Assembly (NCBI RefSeq): GCF_002105755.1
Contig: NZ_CP020821.1
Coordinates: forward strand, 2,542,001-2,606,000
DNA length: 64,000 nt
Origin: Mycobacterium colombiense CECT 3035
Lineage (GTDB): Bacteria > Actinomycetota > Actinomycetes > Mycobacteriales > Mycobacteriaceae
Direction of reading: 5' to 3'
In this document: positions 46,981 through 56,970 of the stretch, one piece after another
Layout of the letters: each line of letters starts with the position of its first letter
Numbering within the stretch: the first letter of the stretch is position 1
Notes under the pieces: generated by a model
What the model saw: only the letters and a program-made list of their open reading frames with translations
Told to the model about the DNA's origin: nothing
Databases searched by the model: none
Translations under genes and position numbers: made by a program

Positions 46981-48457
46981 GCCGGCGGCGGTTGCGGGCC
47001 TTCGTTATTCGCATCATGACGTCGGCGTACATTCGCATCGACTTCCCGAACGGCGGAGCGGCGCTTCCGGTGATGCTGAAGGGCAGGTCGTTGCCCACCA
47101 CTGTCCGGTGATGGCTGAACGTGTCGAAACCGGCCTTGCCGTGGTAGGCGCCCATCCCGCTGCGGCCCACTCCCCCGAACGGCGCCGCCGACGGAATCAT
47201 CTGTGCGGCAAAGTCGTTGCGGGCCACGCCGCCACTGCGGGTGTTGCGCACGAAGTCGCGGAAATCGGCGTCGTCGGCCCCGTACCAGTAAGCCACCAGC
47301 GGGGCCGGCCGCTGATTGATGTAGTCGATCGCCTCCGTCAGTCTGGAATACCCCCGCACCACCAGAACCGGGCCGAAGACCTCCTCGCCCGCGATCCTCA
47401 TGCGTTCGTCGATGTCACGGACAATGGTGGGCGCGATCTTGCGCGAGGCGCGGTCCGGCAGCGACTCCCCCTCCGGGGCAATGGTTTCCACAGTCGCGCC
47501 CTTGTCGCGCGCATCCTCGATCAGCCCGATGACCCGGTCGAAATTCGCGTGATTGACGCTCGAACAGTAGTCCTTGTTGGACACGATCTCGGGAAACATG
47601 TCGCGCAGGGTGCGTCGGGCGTTGTCGACGAACGTGTCCAGCCGCGCCTCGGGCACGAACACATAGTCGGGGCACACGCAGACCTGTCCGCCGTTGACCA
47701 TGCGAGCCTGGGCGATCCGCGCCGCCGAGCGGCGGATGTCGGCGCTCGGGGCCACGACGACGGGATTCTTCCCGCCGAGTTCCAACGTTACCGGGACCAG
47801 ATTCAGCGCCGCCGAGCGTTGCACCAAAGCTCCGACCGACGGTGAGCCGGTGAAGAACAGATGGTCGAAGGGCAGGGCGGCGAAGGCGGCCGCCACGTCG
47901 GGACCGCCGGTGACGACGTGCAGCTCGTCGGACTCGAAGTACTCCGGTGCCAGCGACGCCATCAGGTCGGCGGTGTGCGCGGTGACCTCCGACATCTTGA
48001 CCATCGCGCGGTTGCCGGCCGCGAACGCGGTCGCTGCGGGCAGCACCACGAGGTTGAGCGGAAAGTTCCACGGTCCGATGATCCCGATCACTCCGAGTGG
48101 CGAGGGCTGGACCTCGGCGCGCAGTCCACACAGCCGCGCCGCCCGCATCAGCTTGGTTGGCCGCATCCACTGAGCCACATGGGATCTGGTGTGCTCGATG
48201 ACCGAGATCATGCCGATGACCTCGGTGAACAACGTTGCAGCCCTGGAGCGGGTGCCGAAGTCGGCGGCCATGGCGTCCACGAACGCGTCGGTGTTGTCGA
48301 GGACCAGGGCCATCAACCGGTCGATGCGATTGTGCCGCATCGCCAGGCTGGGCGGGCCCTCATTCATGAATGCTCGCCGCTGCCGGTCCAGCACCGCGGC
48401 CAGGGCGGCGTCCGGCTGTTCGACTGTGCCGTGACCACGTTCGTCGAGTGTGCTCAT
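46949..48457 (-). CDS. Aldehyde dehydrogenase (coniferyl-aldehyde-dehydrogenase-like)
   Basis: A 502-residue ALDH. It has the cofactor segment FFTGSPSVGALVQR, the catalytic-Glu motif TLELGGKNPV, the nucleophile in NGGQVCVCPDYV, and EEVFGPVLVVRGY. The shape of the N-terminus (RQRRAFMNEGPPSLAMRHNRIDRLMAL) resembles long-chain or aromatic aldehyde types rather than betaine-aldehyde types. It is divergent from the P450 at 48590 with a perfect 19-bp palindrome between. It probably oxidises a long or aryl aldehyde; the tail is basic and overlaps the SDR. Confidence 0.9.
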   Translation of the reverse strand: MSTLDERGHGTVEQPDAALAAVLDRQRRAFMNEGPPSLAMRHNRIDRLMALVLDNTDAFVDAMAADFGTRSRAATLFTEVIGMISVIEHTRSHVAQWMRPTKLMRAARLCGLRAEVQPSPLGVIGIIGPWNFPLNLVVLPAATAFAAGNRAMVKMSEVTAHTADLMASLAPEYFESDELHVVTGGPDVAAAFAALPFDHLFFTGSPSVGALVQRSAALNLVPVTLELGGKNPVVVAPSADIRRSAARIAQARMVNGGQVCVCPDYVFVPEARLDTFVDNARRTLRDMFPEIVSNKDYCSSVNHANFDRVIGLIEDARDKGATVETIAPEGESLPDRASRKIAPTIVRDIDERMRIAGEEVFGPVLVVRGYSRLTEAIDYINQRPAPLVAYWYGADDADFRDFVRNTRSGGVARNDFAAQMIPSAAPFGGVGRSGMGAYHGKAGFDTFSHHRTVVGNDLPFSITGSAAPPFGKSMRMYADVMMRITKARNRRRLSASRSVSRP

Positions 48458-48516
48458 GAATCACCTTTCGGTGTGTGGACCGGCGAGCGACCTCGCATGG
48501 TCATGCCCATATTGCC

Positions 48517-48535
48517 TACTGTAATAATTACAGTA
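48517..48535. promoter_or_regulatory. Perfect 19-bp palindrome, candidate operator
   Basis: TACTGTAAT-A-ATTACAGTA is exactly symmetric. It lies in the 132-bp divergent gap between the aldehyde dehydrogenase (start 48457) and P450 (start 48590), the right place for a repressor that controls both. Half-matches occur at 38488, 42010 and 61587. Confidence 0.7.
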
Positions 48536-48589
48536 CGATCTTACGAAGCAAGTGTCCGATCGTGCTGAGATCAAGATGCTGGAGTTCAG

Positions 48590-49798
48590 GTGACGACCAA
48601 CGTTCACACCGCGGCCGGTGCCGGCGACGAGACCGTCAGCCTGCGTGACCCCTACCCGTTCTTTGGCCGCAAGCGGCGGGAGGCCGGCGTGTTCGCCGGC
48701 ACGGTGATGAACTACTCCAAGACGCCGGAGTCCCTGCTGCCCAAGCAGGAGTACTCGGCGATGTCGTTCAACGCGGTCAACACGGTGTTCCGGGACGGCC
48801 GGGTGTTCAGTTCCAAGCCGTACGACAAGACCATCGGCCTGTTCATGGGGCCGACGATTCTGGCCATGGAGGGCAAGAAGCACCGCGACCACCGCAACCT
48901 GGTCTCCGCGGCATTCAAGTCCAAGGCGCTGGCGCGCTGGGAGCCCACCATCGTGCGGCCGATCTGCAACGGCCTGATCGACGAGTTCATCGAGGCCGGT
49001 CGGGCCGACCTGATCCGGAACTTCACCTTCGAATTCCCCACCCGCGTCATCGCCGAGCTGCTGGGACTGCCGGCCGACGACCTGCCGAAGTTCCGCAAGC
49101 GCGCCGTCCAATTGATCAGTTACCACGTCAATTACGAAGCCGCCTTCGAGGCGTCGGCCGCACTCAAGGACTACTTCCTCGCACAGATCGAGCAGCGCAG
49201 GTCCAAGCCCACCGAGGACATCATCGGCGACCTGGTCAGCGCGGAGATCGACGGCGAAAAGCTCAGCGACGAAGCCATTTACTCGTTCCTGCGGCTACTG
49301 CTGCCCGCCGGCCTGGAGACCACCTACCGCTCGTCGGGGAACCTCCTGTATCTGTTACTCACCCATCCCGAGCAGTTCGCCGCGGTGCAAGCCGACCGCG
49401 AGTTGCTGGCGCCGGCCATCGAGGAGGGGCTGCGTTACGAGACGCCGCTGACCGTCGTGCAACGCTTCACGACCGAAGACACCGAGGTGGAAGGTGTCAA
49501 GATTCCGACCCGTTCGGTGATCGGAGTGTGCATCGGTTCGGCCAACCGTGACGAACGGCGCTGGGAACGCTCCGAAGAGTTCGACATCTTCCGCAAGCAC
49601 GTGCCACACATCTCGTTCGCCGCCGGTGAGCACACCTGCCTGGGCCTGCATCTGGCGCGCCTGGAAACGCGGGTCGCGATGGAATGCCTGCTGAACCGGC
49701 TGACCAACGTCACCTTGCTGAGCGACGATGACCCGCATATCCACGGTCAGCCCTTCCGGTCACCGAATGTGCTTCCGGTGACGTTCGACGCGAAGTAG
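48590..49798 (+). CDS. Cytochrome P450, paralogue of 30624-31856
   Basis: A 402-residue P450 from GTG 48590 (GGAG upstream). Motifs: I-helix AGLETTYRSSGNLLYLLL, ExxR within IEEGLRYETPL, and the haem loop FAAGEHTCLGLHLARLE. The I-helix block, YDKTIGLFMGPTILAM and DHRNLV segments are shared with the P450 at 30624, showing a relatively recent duplication. The next gene, a CaiB-type CoA transferase, starts 10 bp beyond the stop, so hydroxylation and CoA transfer may be sequential. Divergent from ALDH with a palindrome between. Confidence 0.92.
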   Translation: MTTNVHTAAGAGDETVSLRDPYPFFGRKRREAGVFAGTVMNYSKTPESLLPKQEYSAMSFNAVNTVFRDGRVFSSKPYDKTIGLFMGPTILAMEGKKHRDHRNLVSAAFKSKALARWEPTIVRPICNGLIDEFIEAGRADLIRNFTFEFPTRVIAELLGLPADDLPKFRKRAVQLISYHVNYEAAFEASAALKDYFLAQIEQRRSKPTEDIIGDLVSAEIDGEKLSDEAIYSFLRLLLPAGLETTYRSSGNLLYLLLTHPEQFAAVQADRELLAPAIEEGLRYETPLTVVQRFTTEDTEVEGVKIPTRSVIGVCIGSANRDERRWERSEEFDIFRKHVPHISFAAGEHTCLGLHLARLETRVAMECLLNRLTNVTLLSDDDPHIHGQPFRSPNVLPVTFDAK

Positions 49799-49808
49799 GG
49801 TCCGACAA

Positions 49809-51035
49809 ATGACCAAAGTCATGACGGGCTTTCGGGTCCTGGAGCTTGCGCAGTTCACCTTCGTTCCGGCGGCGGGAGCCATCCTGGCCGACTGGGGAGC
49901 GGACGTCATCAAAGTCGAACATCCGGCGCGCGGCGATACCCAGCGCGGCTTCCTGAATATGGGTGGCATTCAAATAGATCCGGAACGCCACCCCCTGATG
50001 GAACATCCCAACCGCGGCAAGCGCAGCGTCGGGATCGACGTCTCCACCCCGGGCGGTCAGGAAGTGATCTACGAGCTGGCCAAGACCGCGGACGTGTTCC
50101 TCACCAACTACATGCCCGCCCAGCGCCAGAAGCACAGGTTCGACGTGGAGCACATTCGCGCGGTGAACCCGAACATCGTGTACGCCCGCGGCTCGGCCTA
50201 CGGCGACAAAGGCGCCGAACGCGACACCGGCGGCTATGACGGGACGGCGTTCTGGACGCGCAGCGGGATCGGCTATGCCCTGACCCCCGAGGAACTGGGC
50301 GGTGCACTGGGACAAGGCATTCCCGCATTCGGCGATTCGATCGGCGGCATGTTCATCGCCGGCGGCATCTCGGCAGCGCTGCTGCATCGCGAGCGCACCG
50401 GTGAAGCCGTCGAGCTGGACGTGTCGCTGCTGAGCACGGCCTGGTGGGCGGCGGGTGCCAGCGTGACGCAGGGCATGGAGACCGGCGAGGTCATGCGCAC
50501 GCCCATGCCGGGTTCGCTTGCTCCATCGGTGAATCCGTTCATGGGCAATTACGAAACCTCCGACGGTGGCACGATCAACCTGTGCATCATCAGCCCTACC
50601 GGCCTGATCCGCGACACGTTCGAGCACCTGGGCATTCCCGAGGCGGCCGACGATCCGCGTTTTTCCGAGGTGCTCCCGTTGATCCAGAACGCCGACGCCG
50701 CCGCCGAATTGATTTCACAGGCCTTCGCCGGCAAGCCGTTTGACTATTGGCGACAGCACCTCAAGACCATGAAGGGTCAGTGGGCGCCGTTCCAGAGCCT
50801 CCTGGACCTGGTCGACGACGAGCAGGCCATCGCCAACGACATGATCGCCGAGGTCGAGCTCGCGGGTGGCGGCAAGCCGTTCCGCGTGGTCCGCGGCCCC
50901 GTCCAGTTCAACCACGAGCCGTTGACGACGACGCGGGCGCCGCAGGCCAGCGAGCACACCGAGCTGGTCCTGATGGAGCTCGGCATGGACTGGGATCGCA
51001 TCGAGGAACTCAAGAACGCAGGAGCCATTGCGTGA
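49809..51035 (+). CDS. CaiB/BaiF family III CoA-transferase
   Basis: A 408-residue single-domain family III enzyme. Motifs: FRVLELAQFTFVPAAGAILADWGADVIKVEHPARGD, split here as the N-terminal ring, and GIPAFGDSIGGMFIAGGISAALL, where Asp of FGDSIGG corresponds to the catalytic aspartate. It transfers CoA between acids without ATP. It follows a P450 and is followed by a thiolase, an arrangement fitting activation of an acid before carbon-carbon cleavage. It is about half the size of the fused enzyme at 8424. Confidence 0.92.
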   Translation: MTKVMTGFRVLELAQFTFVPAAGAILADWGADVIKVEHPARGDTQRGFLNMGGIQIDPERHPLMEHPNRGKRSVGIDVSTPGGQEVIYELAKTADVFLTNYMPAQRQKHRFDVEHIRAVNPNIVYARGSAYGDKGAERDTGGYDGTAFWTRSGIGYALTPEELGGALGQGIPAFGDSIGGMFIAGGISAALLHRERTGEAVELDVSLLSTAWWAAGASVTQGMETGEVMRTPMPGSLAPSVNPFMGNYETSDGGTINLCIISPTGLIRDTFEHLGIPEAADDPRFSEVLPLIQNADAAAELISQAFAGKPFDYWRQHLKTMKGQWAPFQSLLDLVDDEQAIANDMIAEVELAGGGKPFRVVRGPVQFNHEPLTTTRAPQASEHTELVLMELGMDWDRIEELKNAGAIA

Positions 51036-51051
51036 CCTCCAACAGCCGCCG

Positions 51052-51096
51052 CGCGGCGACGCTGCAGAGCGAAGCGATGAGGAGCGGCACCCATGA
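51052..51096 (+). repeat. MIRU-type repeat at a stop/start junction, copy 3 (partial)
   Basis: GCAGAGCGAAGCGATGAGGA matches copies 1 and 2, but the 5' part differs and three bases of the GGAGGAG run are missing. It ends at the ATGA of the thiolase gene and lies after the CoA transferase stop (51033-51035). Confidence 0.68.
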
Positions 51097-52238
51097 ATGA
51101 CGTCGCCATCATCGGCGTGGGTTTGCACCCGTTCGGGCGCTTCGAGGGCAAGTCGGCGATGCAGATGGGTGTCGACGCCATTCTCGCCGCGGTCGCCGAT
51201 GCCGGTATCGCCTGGCGGGACGTCCAATTCGCCACCGGCGGGAGCTGGACGGTGGCCAACCCGGACGCGATCGTCGGCATGGTCGGCCTGACGGGCATCC
51301 CGTTCACCAACGTGTTCAACGCGTGCGCGACCGCGGCCAGCGCGGCCAAGGCGTGCGCCGACGGGATCCGCCTGGGCGACTACGACATCGGGATCGCCAT
51401 CGGCCTGGACAAGCATCCGCGCGGCGCGTTCACCGAGGACCCCGCGCTGGTCGGCATGCCACGCTGGTACGCGGAGAACGGCCAGTATCTGACGACCCAG
51501 TTCTTCGGCATGAAAGCCAACCGCTACCTGCACGATCACGGCATCTCCCAGCAGACCCTGGCCAAGGTCGCCGCCAAGAACTTCCGCAACGGGACGATCA
51601 ACCCCAACGCATTTCGCCGCAAGCCGATCTCCGAAGAGGACATCCTGAACTCGGCCATGCTGAATTACCCGCTGACCCAATACATGTTCTGCGCGCCCGA
51701 CGAGGGCGCCGCCGCCGTGGTCATGTGCCGAGCGGACATCGCCCACCGCTACACCTCCAAGCCCGTCTATCTGCGCGCGGTGGAGGTGCGCACCCGCCGC
51801 TACGGGGCCTACGAGGTCAACACCACCTGCGCGCCCGTCGAAGAAGACATGGCCCCAACGGTTTACGCCGCCCGGACCGCGTTCGAGAAGGCCGGCATCG
51901 CGCCCGGCGATGTCGACGTGATCCAGCTGCAGGACACCGATGCCGGGGCCGAAATCATCCATATGGCCGAGTGCGGGTTCTGCGAGCACGGCGATCAGGA
52001 GAAGCTCCTCGCCGACGGCGCCACCGAGATCAACGGCGCGATGCCGGTCAACACCGACGGCGGGCTGATCGCCAACGGCGAGCCGATCGGCGCCTCCGGC
52101 CTGCGCCAGATCCACGAAATCGTGCGTCAACTGCGCGGTGAAGCCGGCGAGCGACAGGTGCCCGGCAACCCGAAGGTGGGATTCACCCAGCTGTACGGCG
52201 CGCCGGGCACCGCCGCGGCGACCATCCTGACGACCTGA
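51093..52238 (+). CDS. Thiolase-like protein (lipid-transfer-protein type)
   Basis: A 381-residue thiolase-fold protein from ATG 51093. It shows IIGVGLHPFGRFEGKS, the nucleophile region VFNACATAASAAKACAD with the active Cys, the loop GANxxPG-like KHPRGAFTEDP, and a C-terminal NTDGGLIANGEPIGASGLRQIHEIV with the Gly-rich catalytic His region changed to an IGASG form. Such SCP-x-type thiolases and Ltp proteins cleave or aldol-split steroid-side-chain CoAs. It is last after CoA transferase and P450. Whether it acts alone or with a DUF35 partner cannot be seen; none is adjacent. Confidence 0.85.
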   Translation: MNDVAIIGVGLHPFGRFEGKSAMQMGVDAILAAVADAGIAWRDVQFATGGSWTVANPDAIVGMVGLTGIPFTNVFNACATAASAAKACADGIRLGDYDIGIAIGLDKHPRGAFTEDPALVGMPRWYAENGQYLTTQFFGMKANRYLHDHGISQQTLAKVAAKNFRNGTINPNAFRRKPISEEDILNSAMLNYPLTQYMFCAPDEGAAAVVMCRADIAHRYTSKPVYLRAVEVRTRRYGAYEVNTTCAPVEEDMAPTVYAARTAFEKAGIAPGDVDVIQLQDTDAGAEIIHMAECGFCEHGDQEKLLADGATEINGAMPVNTDGGLIANGEPIGASGLRQIHEIVRQLRGEAGERQVPGNPKVGFTQLYGAPGTAAATILTT

Positions 52239-52265
52239 CGACACACTCCCCCAGCGCCGGGCGAG

Positions 52266-53465
52266 CTAGGAGGCTTTCCGCGCGACCGGCGCGTAGGCCG
52301 GCTTGCCCAGGCCCAGCACGTATTGCGCGATCATGTTGCGGAATACCTCGAGCGTGCCGCCGTAAATCCCGACCAGCGGGGCGAACCGGTACACGTACTC
52401 CGCGGCCCCGTTGTCGGCGGCGCCGTCGGTGCCGAGCGGCAGCGTGGCCGCTGTGCCGAGGATGTCCATCAGGTCCGGGGAGATGTCACGCATGGTCTGC
52501 GCCAGGGCGACGCGCCCGAAGATGCTGGGCGCGCTCAGCGACGCTTCCATCCGCGCGGCGCTGCGGCCCAACCGATATGCCACCGCGGAGTCGTCGATGA
52601 GCCTGCGCCCGTTCGGATCCCGCTCCGCGACTTTGGCCGCGGCCTTGTCCAGGGCGTCGGCCATGAAGCCGGCCTGGTGCATCATGATCGACACGTCCTG
52701 CAGCCCGTCCGGGGCGGCCGCCACCGCGCCGTGCTCGGTGTTGAGGGGTTCACGCAGCACCGTCCAGCCCGCGTTCACGTCGCCCAGGCGGTACTTGTCG
52801 TCGACGCGCACATCGCTGTAGTAGACGATGTTGGTGCGGTCACCGTCGACGGTGCGGATGCCCTGGATCTCGATGCCCGGGGAGTTCAGCGGGACCAGGA
52901 ACATGGTCAGGCTCTTGTGCTTCTGGGCGTCCGGATCGGTGTTGGTGATGAGGAAGACGTACTGGCAATTGTGGGCTCCGGTGGTGAACATCTTGGAGCC
53001 GTTGATCACCCAGCTCGATCCATCCGCTTCCCGCACCGCGCGCGTCTTGCAGGTGGCGATGTCGGATCCGCCCTCGGGTTCGGTGTAGCCCAGGCACAGC
53101 CGGACGTGCCCGCTGAAGACGCCCGGCAGCACCTCGTCGCGCAGCTCGGCGGAGCCGAATCTCGCGACCGAACGGGCCACCATGGCGGTGGTGCCCCAGG
53201 TCACCCAGGGCACGTGTGCGCGCCGCTTCTCCAGCTCCCAGATGCGGCGACGCACCCGGCTGAAGCCGCCGTCGGCCTCCGACTTCCATTCGCGTTCAAG
53301 ATAACCGGCGGCGCCCAACGCCAGGTGCACACCTTCGTCGAAGTTGTCACCCGTCTCCCGGTCCCGGCGCTTGACGTCTTCCGTCACATGCGTGCGCAGG
53401 AAGTCGCGCGCTTCGGTGAGAAAGCGCTGATCGTCGTCGGACAGCGTGACCCGTGAGAAATCCAC
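52266..53465 (-). CDS. Acyl-CoA dehydrogenase (GGTLEV subunit)
   Basis: A 399-residue ACAD from GTG 53465. Motifs: LCLGYTEPEGGSDIATCKTRAV (flavin and substrate loop), KMFTTGAHNCQYVFLITNTD, and IYGGTLEVFRNMIAQYVLG near the C-terminus. It follows its partner (53466-54512) with no gap. It is at the end of a six-gene minus-strand operon that starts near 59013. It dehydrogenates an acyl-CoA and passes electrons to ETF. Confidence 0.9.
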   Translation of the reverse strand: MDFSRVTLSDDDQRFLTEARDFLRTHVTEDVKRRDRETGDNFDEGVHLALGAAGYLEREWKSEADGGFSRVRRRIWELEKRRAHVPWVTWGTTAMVARSVARFGSAELRDEVLPGVFSGHVRLCLGYTEPEGGSDIATCKTRAVREADGSSWVINGSKMFTTGAHNCQYVFLITNTDPDAQKHKSLTMFLVPLNSPGIEIQGIRTVDGDRTNIVYYSDVRVDDKYRLGDVNAGWTVLREPLNTEHGAVAAAPDGLQDVSIMMHQAGFMADALDKAAAKVAERDPNGRRLIDDSAVAYRLGRSAARMEASLSAPSIFGRVALAQTMRDISPDLMDILGTAATLPLGTDGAADNGAAEYVYRFAPLVGIYGGTLEVFRNMIAQYVLGLGKPAYAPVARKAS

Positions 53466-54512
53466 TTAGGCGCCCTTTCCACTTTCGCGCGCGGCGACCA
53501 GCTCGCCGACGTACTTGGCACTGGCGCCGGGATCGCCGCCGGCCAGTGCCCAGCCGCGGGCACGCACCAGATACGCGGTCGCTGCGGCCTCCGCCGAAAC
53601 ACCAAGTCCGCCTTGGATATGTACCGCCATGGTGGCCGCTTTCGCCGCCTCTTCGGCCATGAACACGAACGCCGACGGCGCCAGCTCCGGTCGCTCCTGC
53701 GGCTCGTTGTCCAGGAACCAGGCCGCACGCCGGGCCAGGTTGCGGCCGCCCTGCACGGTGATCGCGATGTTGGCCAGCGGGTGAGAGATGCCCTGCAGCG
53801 TCGAGATCGGCACGCCCAGCGTGTAGCGGGTCTTGGCGAACTCGGCCGCGATGGTCATGGTCTCCTCGACCAGCCCCACCAGCGCCGAGGCGCTCAGCAC
53901 CCGCCACTCGTCCAGCGCCCGTTGGTATTCCGCCAGCGCGTCGGATCCGCTGGCCAGCACGGTGCGGGTGTCGGCGGTCGCAGGATCCACCCAGGCCATC
54001 GGCAACCGGCCGATGTTGTCCACCTTGGTCGGGCGGGTCCCGAAGGTCAGTGCGACCACATCGTCTCCCTCGCGAACGATGATCTGGTCGGCGATCGACC
54101 CGGTGGGCAGGAGCCGGGTGCCGGACACGCAGTCGTGCTGGGGATCGAACGCGGCGAGTCGCTTGCCGTGGACGACGTCGGGTTCGACCGCGCCGAGCCG
54201 CGCCAGCAGCCGTGCGGTGCAGACCTGGTCGATCCACGGGACCGGCGCCAGCGACCGGCCGATCTCCTCGGCCACCAAGGTCAGGTCGACCAGCGTCGCA
54301 CCGTCCCCGCCCGCGGATTCCGGGACGGCCATGGTCGTTGCGCCCATGGCGCACAACCGTTCCCACAGGTTCTTGTCGAAGCCGGTTTCCTCGGCGGCGC
54401 GCACGGTTTCGATCGAACAGTGCGTCTTGAAGAAATCGCGGTAGGCGGCCTGCAGCGCCTCGTGATCCGACGTCAGGCTGTAGTCGAGCCTACGTAGTTC
54501 ATAGCGGTCCAT
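53466..54512 (-). CDS. Acyl-CoA dehydrogenase (partner subunit)
   Basis: A 348-residue ACAD from ATG 54512 (a longer open frame upstream is not conserved). It has AVPESAGGDGATLVDLTLVAEE, KTRYTLGVPISTLQGISHPLAN, and VHIQGGLGVSAEAAATAYLVRAR in the HGxxG position with Gln in place of His. It pairs with the next gene, as in other heteromeric mycobacterial FadE pairs. Gap to the amidohydrolase stop (54515) is 2 bp, so it is cotranscribed with it. Confidence 0.9.
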   Translation of the reverse strand: MDRYELRRLDYSLTSDHEALQAAYRDFFKTHCSIETVRAAEETGFDKNLWERLCAMGATTMAVPESAGGDGATLVDLTLVAEEIGRSLAPVPWIDQVCTARLLARLGAVEPDVVHGKRLAAFDPQHDCVSGTRLLPTGSIADQIIVREGDDVVALTFGTRPTKVDNIGRLPMAWVDPATADTRTVLASGSDALAEYQRALDEWRVLSASALVGLVEETMTIAAEFAKTRYTLGVPISTLQGISHPLANIAITVQGGRNLARRAAWFLDNEPQERPELAPSAFVFMAEEAAKAATMAVHIQGGLGVSAEAAATAYLVRARGWALAGGDPGASAKYVGELVAARESGKGA

Positions 54513-54514
54513 CC

Positions 54515-55345
54515 TCAGCCTTCCTCCTGGCCACCGAAGAAGAATTCTTGGGCATTGTTGTAGAGATAGTTGTCGAGCACGTCGGCCGGCAGGTCCAGCG
54601 CGGCCGCTTCGGGAACCACGCGATGCATTTTCAGCACCGGCCAGTCGGATGCGAAGATGACCTTGTTCGGCCCGCGGGTCCGCATGTAATGCAACAGGCT
54701 GTCCGGCAACCGCTTTGGCGACCACGCCGACGTCATCAACCGCAGGTTGGCGTATTTGATCAGCAACCGAATCGCGACGTCCCACCACGGGTCCGCACCG
54801 TGAATCATGCACAGCTTCAATTCCGGGAAGCGCACGCAGACCCGGTCCAGGTGGATCGGATTCTGCACCTCGCCGGGGATGGGCGGCCCGGGAATGCCGG
54901 TGTTGATGCACAACGGCAGCTCCAGCTCGGCGCACTTGGTGTAGAGCGGGTAATAGACGGCGTCGCTGGGCGGGTACTGACCGTCACCCCAAAAGCTCGG
55001 CCCGACAGCGGCATACGCCACGGGCAGGTCTTTGACGACGGCGGAAAGTTCACGCAGGGACGGCATCGGGCGCAGCAGGTTCACCCCACCCATCGCCAGG
55101 GCGAAACGGTCCGGCTTCTCCTCGACGAATTTGCGCGCGGTCACCGACGGCTTGGCCAGGTTGTCCATCAAGATCGCCTTGCGCACACCCTCGGCGTCCA
55201 TCTCGTCGAGCAACTTCGACAGCTCGACCGGCGCGAACATCGACTCGGGGCCCTTGAAGTAGTCATCGCGCACCTTGAGCATCCAGGTCGGCTGCTGCTC
55301 GGTCTCGCCGAAGTGGACGTTGACCAGGCAATCGATAGCTTTCAT
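54515..55345 (-). CDS. Amidohydrolase-2 family protein
   Basis: A 276-residue TIM-barrel protein from ATG 55345 (overlaps the ligase stop, ATGA). It has LVNVHFGETEQQP in the place of the HxH motif (Asn-Val-His), ELPLCINTGIPG, ELKLCMIHGADPWWDVAI, and KVIFASDWPVLKMHR with the Asp metal ligand. It is shorter than the paralogues at 20567 and 56971. In the operon it may be a hydrolase or decarboxylase acting between ligation and dehydrogenation. Metal content is uncertain. Confidence 0.83.
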   Translation of the reverse strand: MKAIDCLVNVHFGETEQQPTWMLKVRDDYFKGPESMFAPVELSKLLDEMDAEGVRKAILMDNLAKPSVTARKFVEEKPDRFALAMGGVNLLRPMPSLRELSAVVKDLPVAYAAVGPSFWGDGQYPPSDAVYYPLYTKCAELELPLCINTGIPGPPIPGEVQNPIHLDRVCVRFPELKLCMIHGADPWWDVAIRLLIKYANLRLMTSAWSPKRLPDSLLHYMRTRGPNKVIFASDWPVLKMHRVVPEAAALDLPADVLDNYLYNNAQEFFFGGQEEG

Positions 55346-56966
55346 GTTGACATCGGCGCCTTTGCTGTCGCGTGACGTTTCGCCCAACGGTAATCGGCCT
55401 TGCCGTTGCCCAACCGCTGGACGCGTTCAACGAAGATAACTTCCTTGGGCGCCTTGAACCGTGCCAGTTGCGACGTGCAGTGCGCATGCAGCTCCGCGGC
55501 GTCCGCCTCCGCTTCGTCACGGAGTTCGACGAGGGCGACGAGCTCTTCCCCCAGCGCTCGCTGGGGCGGCCGACCACCAGCGCGTCGGCGATCGACGGAT
55601 GGGCGCGCAGCACCTCTTCGACCTCTTCGACGAACACCTTCTCGCCGCCGGTGTTGACCACCAGGGAGTCGCGGCCGAACAGCCGCAGGGTGCCGTCGGC
55701 CTCCAGGCTGGCGCGATCGCCCGAGATGACAACTCTCTTGCCGGCGACCTCGGGGAACGTCGTGCGGGTGGCGTCGGCGTCGTTGAAGTATCCGAGCGGG
55801 ATTCGTCCCTCCCTGGCCACCCATCCCACCCCCGGCTCGCCGGGCACCAGGAAGTGGCTGTAGTCCTCCGCGAGAACCAGGCCACCTTCGCGCAGCGTGA
55901 ACGCGTCGGTTCGGGTGCGACCGCGGCTGTGCCCGAAGCCCATGTTTCCGGTCTCCGACGACCCGTATCCGTTGATGAGCGTCAGCTGGGGTATCAATTC
56001 CAGCAGCGCCCGTTGATATTTCGGGTTTGTCGCGGCCCCTCCGGTGCCGATCGCGTACAGCGACGACAGGTCGTATCGACCACGCTGCAGTTCGGCAACC
56101 AGCGGCGCCGCGTACGCGTCCCCGACCATGGTCATCATGCCGACTTTCTCGCGCTCGGCCGTCTCCCACACCAATCGGGGGTCGAGCTTCTTGGCGGTGT
56201 CGTAGAGCACCACCGGCGTGCCTGCCATGATCGCCGAGAAGGCCGTCCACATGCCGGCGGCGTGCATCAGCGGTGAGACGGCGAACCACGGCGCCCGGCC
56301 ATCGGCACGCACCTTGTCGTGAATCTCCTGCGCGGACTCATGATCCGCGCCGACCATCGACGACACATAGATGTCGGACTGTCGCCACAGCACGCCCTTG
56401 GGCCGGCCGGTGGTGCCGCCGGTGCAGATCATCAGCAGATCATCGGGTGACGGCGTCACGCTGTGATCCGTATCCCCCTGTGCGAGTGCGTTATCCAGGG
56501 ACACCGCACCGGGTAACTCCGGGACGCCGGTTCCGTCGTCGACCGACAACAACAGATCCACGCCGGCGCCAGGCAGCACCTCGGTGAACTTCGCGCCCAA
56601 CCCGCGGTGGTAGATGACCGCTCGTGGTTTGACGTAGTCAAGCAGCTCGCCGACCTCGCGCGGCGTGTAATAGTAATTGATGTTCACCGGCACGGCGCGG
56701 GCCTTGAGGCAGCCGATGACCATGTCCGCGTACAGGTCGTTGTGCATGATCAGCGCCACGCGATCCTGACCGCATTCCCAGTTCTGCAGGGATGCGCGTT
56801 CCCGATGCGCCCCCAACCCGTTGCCCGCCAGGTAGTTCGCCAGGCGGCGGGTGCGCTCCGCCGACTCGCGGAAGGTGCTGCGGCGGCCGCCGCACACCGT
56901 CATCGTCCGGTCTCCGATGACGCCGGCGATCTCGTCGAGAACCGCCCCTATGGTCCATTCACTCAT
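55342..56966 (-). pseudogene. AMP-forming acyl-CoA ligase broken by a -1 frameshift
   Basis: From ATG 56966 the frame gives motifs MICTGGTTGRPKGVLW, NGYGSSETGNM, VVISGDRASLEADG and TGGEKVFVEEVEEVL. It then fails at RPSERWGKSSSP near 55553. The other frame continues ERWGEELVALVELRDEA, ARFKAPKEVIFVERVQRLGNGKADYRW with the catalytic Lys, ending at 55342. Adding one G to the five-G run restores 541 residues. It is a close paralogue of the ligase at 44312. The restored stop overlaps the next start (ATGA), as in an intact operon. Confidence 0.87.
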
Positions 56967-56970
56967 GCGA

